Made by a program: the position numbers and the translations under genes
Shown: positions 8,249 through 16,633 of the stretch, in pieces
How positions within the stretch are numbered: position 1 is the first letter of the stretch
Layout of the letters: every line of letters begins with the position of its first letter
Source of the DNA: an uncultured Clostridia bacterium
Lineage (GTDB): Bacteria; Bacillota; Clostridia; Peptostreptococcales; Anaerovoracaceae
NCBI GenBank assembly: GCA_938034165.1
Contig: CALHKP010000069.1
Coordinates: 1-33,350 of the forward strand
Direction of reading: 5' to 3'
Length of the DNA stretch: 33,350 nt
The notes under the pieces: model-generated
Told to the model about the DNA's origin: nothing
Databases searched by the model: none
What the model saw: the letters and a program-made list of their open reading frames with translations, nothing else

Positions 8249-9164
8249 TACTTTCCCTCCGTATATTTCTCTTCTCCGTGTTAACCCACAGGATTCCGCC
8301 ACATACAAGCACCAGCGCCAGCAGATTATTCACGGTAAAAATCGACTCATGTAAAAATATCCCCGATAACAAAGTTCCGAAAATCGGAATTGTAAATCCA
8401 AAAGGAGCTACTCGGCCAACCGGATTAGACTTCAAAAGTACTGCCCAGATGGTAAATGCAATGGTGGACAGGAACGCCAGATAGAAAAACAAAATCCCTG
8501 ACTTCAAATCAAAGCGGCCTATTTCACCACCCACTGCATACCCCATAGCAACCAGTATTCCTCCACCAATCATCAGTTGATATGCAGTTATACTCTCCGG
8601 CTTTTCATACCCTGAAATGAGCTTTGTTGTTACAGTACTTACACCATATGCAACAGCACATATCAAAACAAACCCTTCGCCCTTCAGCGTAAAAGCGCTT
8701 TCAAACGTTCCCGGGGTCATGTTCACTATAATTACACCGAGAAATCCGATTATGCATCCCAAAACTTTTCTCCGATCAAGTCTCTCCTTCATTATAAAGT
8801 GCGCCGTTATTATTGAAAAGAATGCATTGGATGCCGTAATCACTGAACCTCTGGCACCTGTTGTGTGAGCAAGTCCTATGTAGAAGAAAAAGTACTGCAC
8901 ACTTGTCTGCAAAAATCCCTGCCCTATAATTGCCGGTATTGAAGATTTTTTTATCCTGAGAAGCTTCTTGTCTTTTATGCTGAATATAATAAAAGTCATA
9001 GCTCCTGCCAAGAAAAAGCGCCATCCCGCAAAGAGTATCTGACTGCCTGCGCCTCGAATATTGAGCCATTCATATCCGATTTTTATTCCCGGAAAAGCAC
9101 TGCCCCACAATATGCAGCAAAATACTGCAAGCAAAGTTACCACAGACATTTTCTGTACTTTCAT
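8235..9164 (-). CDS. DMT-superfamily (EamA) permease
   Basis: A 309-residue membrane protein with about ten hydrophobic helices arranged as two EamA repeats. Visible family features include CILWGSAFPGIKIGYEWL in helix 1, the QTSVQYFFFYIGLAHTTGARGSVI segment, and the repeat-2 motif PVGRVAPFGFTIPIFGTLLSGIFLHE. DMT members mostly export amino acids, related metabolites or drugs; some import. AGGAGGATTT precedes the ATG. It lies between the cobalamin mutase gene and the AroE-like gene, so it probably moves the substrate or a product of that pathway. Which direction cannot be told. Confidence 0.88.
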   Translation of the reverse strand: MKVQKMSVVTLLAVFCCILWGSAFPGIKIGYEWLNIRGAGSQILFAGWRFFLAGAMTFIIFSIKDKKLLRIKKSSIPAIIGQGFLQTSVQYFFFYIGLAHTTGARGSVITASNAFFSIITAHFIMKERLDRRKVLGCIIGFLGVIIVNMTPGTFESAFTLKGEGFVLICAVAYGVSTVTTKLISGYEKPESITAYQLMIGGGILVAMGYAVGGEIGRFDLKSGILFFYLAFLSTIAFTIWAVLLKSNPVGRVAPFGFTIPIFGTLLSGIFLHESIFTVNNLLALVLVCGGILWVNTEKRNIRRESNVVR

Positions 9165-9187
9165 AAATCCTCCTGAGTGTCGTTTTG

Positions 9188-10942
9188 TTAAGCGATAAAG
9201 CCCTTAACAGTATCGACGATTGTGTCTATATCATTATCCGCATTTACTCCCATTTTAACAAGTTTGTCAGATACGTCAATAGGGACATCACTTCCGTCCA
9301 TCGCTTCGTTTAGTCTTCCGCCCATCAGGACATGAACATCCGAAAGACCCGATTTTTCAAGGTTATCCATAAGTTCCTTTGCAAAGCTGTAAGCCATTCC
9401 GTTATATGTACTTATACACAAAATGTTACTGCCTGTTTCCACCAAAGTATCTGCAATCTCACTGATTGCAACAGAGGTTCCAAGGTCAAAGACTTTGGCT
9501 CCCGCCGAATGCAGATATTTTCTTATTACTTCTTTTCCGAATTCATGTACGTCTGTTGATCCAACTACAACAGTTACTCCTTCCAGTGGCCCTGCACCGT
9601 CAAAGTTCTGTTTTGCCAAGGCGTCATCCTGTATTTTATTTATGGTCTGAACAATACTTGTAGGCATAACAGGAACTCTGCCTCTCATTGCATTGTTATC
9701 ACGTTTGCCTGAGCCAAAGGCAACTTCCAGCTGTTCCGGTCCGATAGCCTTAAGCACAGCAACTATTTCGCCGGCATGATTTATATCAACACCGAGATCA
9801 TCAAGTGCATTTAGAACTCTTTCGAAGAACACATTTGCGCCGACAACAAGTTCTTCCGCATCTGCATTTACTTTGTCCCAGTTAATATATTTCGTGTAGT
9901 AGTGAGCTTTTTCGATTACCATATCCATTGTTAGCTGCGCTTCTATGATTTCCTTTGCTTCCGGAATACGAATTGCTTCCGTAAATGGAACAGGTGCAAC
10001 TGCATAGCCTGTAGGATACATAAGCTGACATGCCACATCAGGAAGCGCATAAGCACAAAGTGCCGCATAGTTTCTAGGTAGTGAAAATCCATAGTCGATA
10101 GTATTTCCGTTTACAAAAGTACCCGGAGTTCCATACTTGTCAATTTTGCTCAACGCTCTGTTGAAAACGATTCTCAGGAATGAGTCACTGAACAGATTTC
10201 CATAACAGTGTGCAAGGCGACCGCCCATCAGGTCTTCGGCTACATAACGCTCTAGCATTGCCCATCCAAGCAAGTTTGCAACATCATGGAACTGTGCTCC
10301 GTAACCGTCATCTAGGTTACAGTGCATGCAGACACCATCATCTTTGAATTCTCCCATTACAGCCATTGCTTTGATATAATCTTCAGTTCTGTAATCTTCC
10401 ATTTCAAGACCCGGATATTCATATGTAAAATACTGCGCCAGATTTCCTATGGATGTAACTCCTGCATTTAAAGCATTTGTAACGTTTTCAACACCGTTCA
10501 GAGATCCTATCATGTGGTCTCCAAGATGCGGATGCACCGGAACAACCTGCCCCAGACGTTTCCATTCTTCCGGGCTGTTCAGAATCAGACTTCCGCTTGC
10601 CTGGAACATATTTCTGTATTTTTCAGGTACCCCCATTATCCAGTCACAGCAAATACCAAGTCTGTCAATTGAAGATCCTGCTTCTTTCAATCCGTTGTAA
10701 ACTTCTCTGATGCCGTCTTCTGTTACAGACCATGAGTTCCATCCGATAACAGAGTGCTTCATGATTTTGCCGGCCTTCATCATCTTTTTCTTATATTCAA
10801 CTTCTGACTTAACGCCATACTCCTTCATAAAAAGAGTTTCTCCAATTGTAATTCCAGACGCAATTTTTTTCGCATCTGCCTTGATGGTTTTCATGTCCGG
10901 CAATTCCTTTTCATTAAAGCGTCTTTTTATTTCGATATTCAT
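9188..10942 (-). CDS. Glutamate-mutase-like adenosylcobalamin-dependent enzyme with fused B12-binding domain
   Basis: A 584-residue protein with two parts. Residues about 60-430 resemble the TIM-barrel catalytic subunit of glutamate mutase (MutE/GlmE) in layout, including NAGVTSIGN, ERYVAEDLMGGRLAHCYGNL and GTFVNGNTIDYGF. Residues about 453-584 are a cobalamin-binding Rossmann domain like GlmS/MutS. They contain DVHEFG (464-469; His466 as lower axial ligand), LGTSV, CISTYNG and LMGGRLNE. Such enzymes use adenosylcobalamin radicals for carbon-skeleton or amino-group migrations. Classical glutamate mutase has the two parts on separate chains; this fusion is different and too divergent for me to assign a substrate. 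It does not match D-ornithine aminomutase (OraE), which is longer and binds PLP. It starts 3 bases after the GlmL-type gene, a typical partner of such mutases. A permease and an AroE-like dehydrogenase follow. Confidence 0.8.
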   Translation of the reverse strand: MNIEIKRRFNEKELPDMKTIKADAKKIASGITIGETLFMKEYGVKSEVEYKKKMMKAGKIMKHSVIGWNSWSVTEDGIREVYNGLKEAGSSIDRLGICCDWIMGVPEKYRNMFQASGSLILNSPEEWKRLGQVVPVHPHLGDHMIGSLNGVENVTNALNAGVTSIGNLAQYFTYEYPGLEMEDYRTEDYIKAMAVMGEFKDDGVCMHCNLDDGYGAQFHDVANLLGWAMLERYVAEDLMGGRLAHCYGNLFSDSFLRIVFNRALSKIDKYGTPGTFVNGNTIDYGFSLPRNYAALCAYALPDVACQLMYPTGYAVAPVPFTEAIRIPEAKEIIEAQLTMDMVIEKAHYYTKYINWDKVNADAEELVVGANVFFERVLNALDDLGVDINHAGEIVAVLKAIGPEQLEVAFGSGKRDNNAMRGRVPVMPTSIVQTINKIQDDALAKQNFDGAGPLEGVTVVVGSTDVHEFGKEVIRKYLHSAGAKVFDLGTSVAISEIADTLVETGSNILCISTYNGMAYSFAKELMDNLEKSGLSDVHVLMGGRLNEAMDGSDVPIDVSDKLVKMGVNADNDIDTIVDTVKGFIA

Positions 10943-10944
10943 TC

Positions 10945-12339
10945 TTAAAACTCCTCCTCTGTTATTCCTACGCTCTGTTTCATAATTTCAAGCGCTACAT
11001 CTTCGTATTCGTCGCTCAATAGGCCTGCAGCAAACATTATATAATCCGTATCAATTGCTACATCCACATATTCCGGCAGAAGAATTTCTTCTTTGGACTC
11101 CTGAACATTTTTTAATATCACTTCCGCATCCTTAAACGGATTGTTAACCAAAATCCCGCCGGTACCTATGACTTTAGTAATCGGCGTCAGATTCTTACCT
11201 CGCTGGACAACATTGCATCCACCGTTAAACTCTCTGCTTGTAAAACCTGCATGTCTTCTTGCGGATATTCCCACTGCACATGCCGCTATCTGCAAATCTA
11301 TCCTTTTATCAAAGAAATCTGTTGCCACAAATTCTTTTTCTGTTATTCTCTTTGTTATTGCCGCCTCCGTTTCGGCCTCTGTGATTCCGCAGAGTGAAGC
11401 AAATTCTTCTTTTCCCACTTCTTTCAACAAACATATTGAGGATTCCCTCATTCCCAAGTCTCCTTCAACAGTTCTCTTTGCTTCCGGTTCCGGAGACCCT
11501 ATGCACTTTGCTCCATTATATCCTGTGCTTGTCACAAAAGAATACACATCAGTAGTTGCTCCACCTATGTCAACCATCATGTAAGGTCCAATACCGGATT
11601 TGGCTTCAGTTCCCTTGTACAAAAGCGTTCCCGCAGCCAGTACTGCAGCAGGCGTCGGAATAACCGGACCGTCCAAAATGCTTTTGATTTCTCCGATGCC
11701 TTTCATATTGGTTATGCGGCTCATAAACAAGCCCCTTATTATATCCACCGTCGGCTCAATATTCAAAAGTCCCACATCAGGGGTCATATTAGCTGCAATA
11801 AAACATTCCTTCCCTCTTCCGAGGAAGATTCTTCTTATGTCCTGCACAATATGCGAATTTCCTGCATAAACAACAGGAATGTTCAAACCACTTTTGCTTA
11901 TTACCTCCGCGTTGTAAAGTAAAAGGCTTGTATTTCCACCTTCATATCCTCCGCACAGCAGTATAATTTCTGCATTTGAATCATTTATTTCTGCAAGAGA
12001 CTCCTCCGTCAGCTTCCCCGCACAGTTATAAACAACTTTTCCGCCTGCACCAAAGCTTGCATTTCTGCCTGCCTTAAGGCTAAGTGACTGTGTCAGACTT
12101 GACACTGCGATTCTAAGTCCTCCTGCCGCACTGCTTGTAGAAAGCTTCAATGCTTTTTCCAGTGCAGCCTCACCGATAATGTTTCTTACAGCTTCCAGAC
12201 ACTGATTCATTGCAATTCTGGCATCTGTACCGACTGTCGATGGTCTTTTATCTGTCAAAACCACCCTTTGCGCTTCCAGGTCAACGCACACTACCTTTGT
12301 ATATGTACTGCCAAAGTCCAGCAAAACCGCATATTTCAA
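10945..12339 (-). CDS. glmL: GlmL/MutL-family ATPase-like protein, accessory to a cobalamin mutase
   Basis: A 464-residue ASKHA-fold protein of the GlmL/MutL family. The N-terminal phosphate motif LLDFGSTYTKV is present, and a second nucleotide segment MMVDIGGATTDVYSF lies near residue 250. The family is encoded beside glutamate mutase and ornithine aminomutase subunits and is thought to assemble or reactivate the B12 holoenzyme. Here it is the first gene of the operon, with the mutase 3 bases downstream, which supports that role. The start is a TTG at 12339, preceded by AGGAG at 7 bases. It is divergent from the sigma-54 activator gene. It is not the DNA mismatch-repair MutL. Confidence 0.85.
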   Translation of the reverse strand: MKYAVLLDFGSTYTKVVCVDLEAQRVVLTDKRPSTVGTDARIAMNQCLEAVRNIIGEAALEKALKLSTSSAAGGLRIAVSSLTQSLSLKAGRNASFGAGGKVVYNCAGKLTEESLAEINDSNAEIILLCGGYEGGNTSLLLYNAEVISKSGLNIPVVYAGNSHIVQDIRRIFLGRGKECFIAANMTPDVGLLNIEPTVDIIRGLFMSRITNMKGIGEIKSILDGPVIPTPAAVLAAGTLLYKGTEAKSGIGPYMMVDIGGATTDVYSFVTSTGYNGAKCIGSPEPEAKRTVEGDLGMRESSICLLKEVGKEEFASLCGITEAETEAAITKRITEKEFVATDFFDKRIDLQIAACAVGISARRHAGFTSREFNGGCNVVQRGKNLTPITKVIGTGGILVNNPFKDAEVILKNVQESKEEILLPEYVDVAIDTDYIMFAAGLLSDEYEDVALEIMKQSVGITEEEF

Positions 12340-12371
12340 AACAATTCTCCTATTCCTCTAATACCTGTTAA

Positions 12372-12387
12372 TACAAAATTATTTCCA
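12372..12387 (-). promoter_or_regulatory. Degenerate sigma-54 promoter candidate for the mutase operon
   Basis: On the minus strand the sequence TGGAAATAATTTTGTA keeps the -24 GG and the TTG of the -12 box with the required 12-base phasing, but has GT instead of GC at -12. It lies about 35 bases before the TTG start at 12339. It is about 80-140 bases downstream of palindromes at 12468 and 12508, the right geometry for an enhancer-driven promoter. The missing C at -12 makes this weak. Confidence 0.3.
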
Positions 12388-12467
12388 TTCCTTCTTCTAT
12401 ATGTTACCATACATACAAATTCTAAAGTACTTCCATTTCCTCACTATTACTTTGATATATTTTCACA

Positions 12468-12485
12468 TGTGTCATAAGTGAAACA
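12468..12485. promoter_or_regulatory. Candidate enhancer site B for the sigma-54 activator
   Basis: TGTGTCATAAGTGAAACA is an imperfect palindrome of the form TGTGTCA-N4-TGAAACA. It closely matches the reverse of site A at 12508 and the sites at 20088 and 20202. It lies in the gap between the activator gene and the divergent glmL-mutase operon. Confidence 0.65.
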
Positions 12486-12507
12486 GAGCCAAAAACTCTT
12501 CTTTTTT

Positions 12508-12526
12508 TGTTTCACATATGATACAC
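12508..12526. promoter_or_regulatory. Candidate enhancer/autoregulatory site A for the sigma-54 activator
   Basis: TGTTTCACATATGATACAC matches the TGTnTCA-N4-TGATACA consensus. It is 34 bases upstream of the activator start codon and probably overlaps the activator's own promoter; a TTTAATAT-like -10 lies just downstream at about 12530. Binding here could repress the activator gene while activating the divergent operon. Confidence 0.65.
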
Positions 12527-12559
12527 TCTCTTTAATATTGAAAGTTAGGAGGCAACAAA

Positions 12560-13972
12560 ATGAGCAATACACTGTCTTTTCCGGATATTTTGCTGGCGCT
12601 GGATTCAGTAAACAAATCCATCTCAATATATGATAAAAACGCAAACCTGATGTTTGCGAACCGCAATTTCTGTAACTATCTTTATATCAAAGACCGCGAC
12701 AGCATAATAGGCCGAAACATTGACGATATCATAAAAGAAGCAGGCACAACCATTCAGTCAATCGAAACAAATACAAACCGACTCAAAATGCATGATGTCC
12801 TCAAAGACGGCAGAGAAGTCATCGACTGGGAAGTCAGAGTAACCTCTTCTCATGGTGAAACTCAGCTTGTGGGAAACGATATGTACCCTATACGTGACAA
12901 CGCGGGAAATATCTGTGGAATGGTTGAAATAACTCATTCCAGACGCCAGCTTCTTGCAAACGCGAAAAAAATGGCCGGACTCTCGGCGGAATACACCTTT
13001 GATGATATCATCGGAAGCAGCGCTCCCATAAGCAGTGTTATTCGAAATGCAAAAGATTATGCAAACAGCCCCCTGAGCCTTCTGATTACCGGAGAAAGCG
13101 GCGTGGGAAAAGAGCTTTTCGCTCAATCCATACACAACTACAGCAACAGGCGCAAAGGACCTTTTGTGGCACTGAACTGTGCAAGCTTTCCGGAAAATCT
13201 CATAGAAAGCGAACTGTTCGGTTATGTCGGCGGAGCCTTTACCGGTGCTTCCAAGGGCGGACAGATAGGTAAATTTGAACTTGCCGACGGCGGCACTCTT
13301 TTTCTGGACGAAATCGGTGAACTGCCATTTCATTTCCAGTCAAAGCTTCTTAGGGTTTTGGAAACATGGACTGTTACAAGGATAGGCGGAACCAAACCAA
13401 CACCGATAAATGTCCGAATAATCGCAGCAACAAACCGCGACCTCCTGAAAATGGTAGAAGAAGGTCTGTTTCGACAAGATCTCTATTACAGACTTCAAAT
13501 CCTCAATATCGTAATACCGCCTCTTCGCCACAGAAAAGAAGACATTATCGACCTTTCAGAAGCGCTTCTTCGCCAGGGAAAAGACCCCGAAAGTCTGGAA
13601 GCCAAGAAGCTTACAGAAGATGCAAAAGAATTGCTTCTGGCCTACGACTGGCCGGGCAACGTGCGTGAACTGAGAAACGTTCTTTATCGTGCATCACTCT
13701 TGAGCAAAACAGATTACATAACATCCGAAACTCTGGAATCATCAATTTCCGCAAACGGTTCTGTCAAAATGATAAAACATGACACGCCTGAGTCTATTGG
13801 CATGTCACCAAAAGACAGACTTGATAAATGCAAAAGTGATGTTGATCTTGCATATAAAAAGCTACTTCAGGAAGCAATTTCTCTTTCTGACGGAAACAGA
13901 AGCAAGGCTGCAGAACTTCTTAACATTTCAAGAAATACATTCTATAGAATGCTAAAAAAATATAATATCTGA
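12560..13972 (+). CDS. Sigma-54-dependent transcriptional activator (PAS, AAA+, Fis-type HTH)
   Basis: A 470-residue enhancer-binding protein. Domain order: N-terminal PAS sensor (about 8-130), AAA+ central domain (about 150-375) and C-terminal Fis-type helix-turn-helix (about 430-470, GNRSKAAELLNISRNTFYRML). The AAA+ domain has Walker A GESGVGKE (178-185), the sigma-54 contact loop GAFTGA (225-230), Walker B GGTLFLDEIGE and the WPGNVRELRN sensor-II motif, so it should be active. The architecture is like PrdR and other amino-acid fermentation activators of Clostridia. The PAS domain implies a small-molecule or redox cue rather than phosphorylation. GTTAGGAGG precedes the ATG. Matching palindromes occur upstream of this gene and between the hydroxyproline operons, which identifies its probable regulon. 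Confidence 0.93.
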   Translation: MSNTLSFPDILLALDSVNKSISIYDKNANLMFANRNFCNYLYIKDRDSIIGRNIDDIIKEAGTTIQSIETNTNRLKMHDVLKDGREVIDWEVRVTSSHGETQLVGNDMYPIRDNAGNICGMVEITHSRRQLLANAKKMAGLSAEYTFDDIIGSSAPISSVIRNAKDYANSPLSLLITGESGVGKELFAQSIHNYSNRRKGPFVALNCASFPENLIESELFGYVGGAFTGASKGGQIGKFELADGGTLFLDEIGELPFHFQSKLLRVLETWTVTRIGGTKPTPINVRIIAATNRDLLKMVEEGLFRQDLYYRLQILNIVIPPLRHRKEDIIDLSEALLRQGKDPESLEAKKLTEDAKELLLAYDWPGNVRELRNVLYRASLLSKTDYITSETLESSISANGSVKMIKHDTPESIGMSPKDRLDKCKSDVDLAYKKLLQEAISLSDGNRSKAAELLNISRNTFYRMLKKYNI

Positions 13973-13987
13973 TTTACCTTTCTACGC

Positions 13988-14021
13988 AAAAGGCAGGCCA
14001 CTTTCGTGTCGCCTGCCTTTT
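13988..14021. terminator. Bidirectional intrinsic terminator
   Basis: AAAAGGCAGGC pairs perfectly with GCCTGCCTTTT around a 12-base loop. A TGATATTTTT tail follows on the plus strand, and an A-run flanks the other side. It lies between the convergent activator gene and P5C-reductase-like gene. Confidence 0.9.
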
Positions 14022-14050
14022 GATATTTTTAGAATGATTATATTATGTAT

Positions 14051-14851
14051 TTAGATTGAGTTCGCTTTCTTTACTGCCTTGTTAACAGAAGTCATTACTG
14101 CGGATGCAAATCCTTCATCAACAAGTGACTTGTAACCTTCGATTGTTACTCCACCCGGAGAGCACATTTCGTTTACTCTTGACTTAGGAGCATCTCCTGT
14201 CTCGTCTAAAATCATTGCTACACCAAGCATATTTTTGATAACCATCTTAGTTGCATCTGCACGATTGAATCCTGCATAAACACCTGCATCAATCAGCACA
14301 TCTGCCATCTGATACAGCCATAACGGACCTGAGCAACTATATGCAGTAAATTCTCCGAACATTGATTCAGGAAGAACAATAGTCTGCCCCAATGATTCCA
14401 TTACAGATAAAGCAAATGCCTTATCTTCCTCATCTAGGTTAGCATTAAAACATACTGCACTGTGACCGTTTCCTGACTGACCTAAAGTGTTAGGCATTAC
14501 TCTCACAACTTTTCTGTCAGCTCCCAGAATTTCTTCGTAAGTTTCCAGCTTAACGCCGGCTGCAATGGAAAGAATCATTGCATCCTGTTTAATAACACCT
14601 ACAATTGACTTTGCAACAACAGGAACAATCTTTGGAAGTACAGCTACAATTACAAGATCAGCTTCTCCCATTGCTTTAGTTGCATCTGTCAACGCTTCCA
14701 CGTTGTATTTTTCTTTCAGATATTCACATCTGTCAGGATTAAGTTCACTGATCGTAATATCCTTGCAGTCTGCTATGCCTTTCTTCAGCATGCATCTGAG
14801 AACACCTTCGGCCATGTTTCCGCCACCGCAAAATAAAATTTTCTTACTCAT
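14051..14851 (-). CDS. proC: Pyrroline-5-carboxylate reductase-family protein
   Basis: A protein of about 266 residues with the ProC pattern. The N-terminal Rossmann motif KILFCGGGNMAEG is present, and mid-protein are LSIAAGVKLETYEEILG and VVRVMPNTLGQSGNGHSAVC. The C-terminal dimer helices carry YSCSGPLWLYQMADVLIDAGVYAGF and the signature MCSPGGVTIEGYKSL. ProC reduces 1-pyrroline-5-carboxylate to proline with NAD(P)H. The start at 14851 (MSKKILF) has GGAGG 8 bases upstream; an ATG five codons earlier overlaps that site. It is the last gene of the glycyl-radical operon. In the classical HypD route ProC follows the dehydratase, but here OrtAB take the product, so ProC may serve a branch to proline or have shifted specificity. 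Confidence 0.85.
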   Translation of the reverse strand: MSKKILFCGGGNMAEGVLRCMLKKGIADCKDITISELNPDRCEYLKEKYNVEALTDATKAMGEADLVIVAVLPKIVPVVAKSIVGVIKQDAMILSIAAGVKLETYEEILGADRKVVRVMPNTLGQSGNGHSAVCFNANLDEEDKAFALSVMESLGQTIVLPESMFGEFTAYSCSGPLWLYQMADVLIDAGVYAGFNRADATKMVIKNMLGVAMILDETGDAPKSRVNEMCSPGGVTIEGYKSLVDEGFASAVMTSVNKAVKKANSI

Positions 14852-14868
14852 GTGAGTTTCCTCCATCC

Positions 14869-16281
14869 TTAAATTTCTAATGTATCCTTTACAAAGGCTT
14901 CATCTGTCTTTGTTTCTGCTGCAAGGAAAGCAATATCCTCTGCAGTAAGATTTTCAGGTGCTACACCTGCTTCCTTGCAAGCTCTCTTAATCATAGATTT
15001 TCTGAAACGAGTAATATCAGCAACCTGATGCTTTACAAGACCAGGATTTGCAGGCAGAATAATATTTTCACCCGGAATATCTTCTTCCTGAGGGTTTCCG
15101 AATCTGATTTCAATTCCGTTATCTCTTGCAAAGTCAAGCTGTGGCTGGATGTGCTTTCCTGCACCTGTATATTCTGTTTCACTGATGACAATTACTGCAT
15201 CTTCAGGCATTTCCTGTGCAAGTGAGAATGCTGCTGCAAGAGCAGTATTTCCTGCAGGACCTCTTTCGATTCCTTCCAAATTGGCCAGCGCTTCTGTCAT
15301 ATACATAACTTCGCCCTGTTTTACTGTTACATACTTGTCAGCATATCTCAAAATTCTTGCAGCTGAACGAGGTGTATCTGAATGGTCAGGACCTGTAGCA
15401 TGAGGTACTCCGAATCCTGTATGACCTGTAGTGCATGATTTCTTATTGAACTGAGTATCAGAAGCCATATGAAGACCTGTAAGGTCGATTGAAGCTGCGA
15501 TGATTTCTGTATCTGCTGCACCGGCTTTGATAAGTCCTCTTGCAGTTCCTGTAATCATACCACCGCCTGCTGTTGTACATACTACAGCGTCCGGATTCTT
15601 TCCTGTGATTTCTCTGCACTGCTGTGCAATCTCGTATCCCAGTGTTTCTACACCTGCAATTCCGAATGGAGAATACAGTGATGCGTTGAAATATCCTGTA
15701 TCTTCCAGAATTGAAAGGAATGAATAGAACAGTTCCGGGCCTACTGTAAGCTGAACAACCTCCGCACCGTAAGCTTCGCATTTTCTTGCTTTTTCAACGA
15801 TTTCAGGCTGTCCTACGCCGTGTGAGTCATAGCATTCCTGAACAACAATACACTTCAGACCCTGCATTGCAGCCTGAGAGGCTACTGCTGCACCGTAGTT
15901 TCCTGATGTAGCTGCCATTACACCTTTGTAACCCAGCTTCTTTGCATGAGCAACCGCACATGCAGCTCTTCTTGCTTTGAAACTTCCTGATGCGTTAGCT
16001 GCCTCATCCTTTGCAAAGATTCTTGCGCCAAAACCCGGTTTTGCATACTTTCTTGCCAATGTTGTCAGGTTTCTCAGCTCAATCAGAGGTGTGTTTCCGA
16101 CTGCTGTTCTTGACTGGATTTTTGCAACTTCTTCGACTGTATATCCTGTCTTAGCCATAAGTGCTTCGAAATCAAACGCAACTGAGCCTGATTCGAATTC
16201 ACTGTAGTCGATACCCAGCGCCTTAAGGTTAATATCGTTTGATCTTGCCATTACTGACTGGTAATCTTTTGGTAAACTCAT
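14869..16281 (-). CDS. ortB: 2-amino-4-oxopentanoate thiolase beta subunit
   Basis: A 470-residue fold-type II PLP enzyme. The PLP lysine lies in ASGSFKARR (Lys102), and the glycine-rich phosphate loop is TTAGGGMITG. Length and sequence match OrtB of the ornithine fermentation pathway of Clostridium sticklandii. With OrtA it cleaves 2-amino-4-oxopentanoate and CoA into acetyl-CoA and alanine. The adjacent small OrtA gene, sharing a TAATG stop/start overlap, makes the assignment firm. The other ornithine-pathway genes (racemase, aminomutase OraSE, 2,4-diaminopentanoate dehydrogenase) are absent. The 2-amino-4-oxopentanoate must therefore come from elsewhere, most simply from the glycyl radical enzyme upstream. 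Confidence 0.92.
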   Translation of the reverse strand: MSLPKDYQSVMARSNDINLKALGIDYSEFESGSVAFDFEALMAKTGYTVEEVAKIQSRTAVGNTPLIELRNLTTLARKYAKPGFGARIFAKDEAANASGSFKARRAACAVAHAKKLGYKGVMAATSGNYGAAVASQAAMQGLKCIVVQECYDSHGVGQPEIVEKARKCEAYGAEVVQLTVGPELFYSFLSILEDTGYFNASLYSPFGIAGVETLGYEIAQQCREITGKNPDAVVCTTAGGGMITGTARGLIKAGAADTEIIAASIDLTGLHMASDTQFNKKSCTTGHTGFGVPHATGPDHSDTPRSAARILRYADKYVTVKQGEVMYMTEALANLEGIERGPAGNTALAAAFSLAQEMPEDAVIVISETEYTGAGKHIQPQLDFARDNGIEIRFGNPQEEDIPGENIILPANPGLVKHQVADITRFRKSMIKRACKEAGVAPENLTAEDIAFLAAETKTDEAFVKDTLEI

Positions 16282-16580
16282 TATTCTGCACCTCCATACA
16301 TAACTTCTCTTAGCTGTCTGTCAATTTCTACGATTTCAGGAACAAATTTTCCATAGCTGTGTGTATAGTAAGGTCCTACTTCTATGAGTTTTCCCTTTAC
16401 AAGTCTGCCTACTGCAGTCTCAACTGTAACCTCATCGCCGATTTCTGCATCTTCCTGCAGGAATCCTTTTGTCCACTGCTGCAAATCACACTTCTGTGTA
16501 TCTTCAGGTAATTTTGCAGTTCTCTCTTCTGCCTTCAGTACGATGGAGTGAATTCTCACCCAGTCTCCTCTTTTTGCCAT
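16281..16580 (-). CDS. ortA: 2-amino-4-oxopentanoate thiolase alpha subunit
   Basis: A small protein of 99 residues starting MAKRGDWVRI and containing KCDLQQWTKGFL and GPYYTHSYGKFVPEI, a pattern I recognise from OrtA. OrtA pairs with OrtB to form the thiolase that makes acetyl-CoA and alanine from 2-amino-4-oxopentanoate. The start at 16580 has AAAAGGAG close upstream; a longer in-frame start at 16634 would add a poorly conserved basic leader and lacks a ribosome site. Its stop overlaps the ortB start. It follows the glycyl radical gene by about 53 bases. Confidence 0.92.
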   Translation of the reverse strand: MAKRGDWVRIHSIVLKAEERTAKLPEDTQKCDLQQWTKGFLQEDAEIGDEVTVETAVGRLVKGKLIEVGPYYTHSYGKFVPEIVEIDRQLREVMYGGAE

Positions 16581-16633
16581 CTTGATTCTCCTTTTATTAT
16601 AACTGTATTTCTTTATCATATCCACAGCAATCA

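Noticed and set aside
9188..10942. B12 enzyme as D-ornithine aminomutase OraE, completing an ornithine pathway with OrtAB
   Set aside because: It is too short, its catalytic part resembles glutamate mutase, no OraS-like small subunit is adjacent, and no diaminopentanoate dehydrogenase is present.
11141..11584. Long open frame antisense to glmL
   Set aside because: It has no ribosome site or recognisable domain and lies fully opposite a well-supported gene. Similar antisense frames opposite other genes were dismissed for the same reason.
10945..12339. DNA mismatch repair MutL
   Set aside because: The protein has ASKHA-type nucleotide motifs and lies next to a B12 mutase; it lacks GHKL ATPase motifs.
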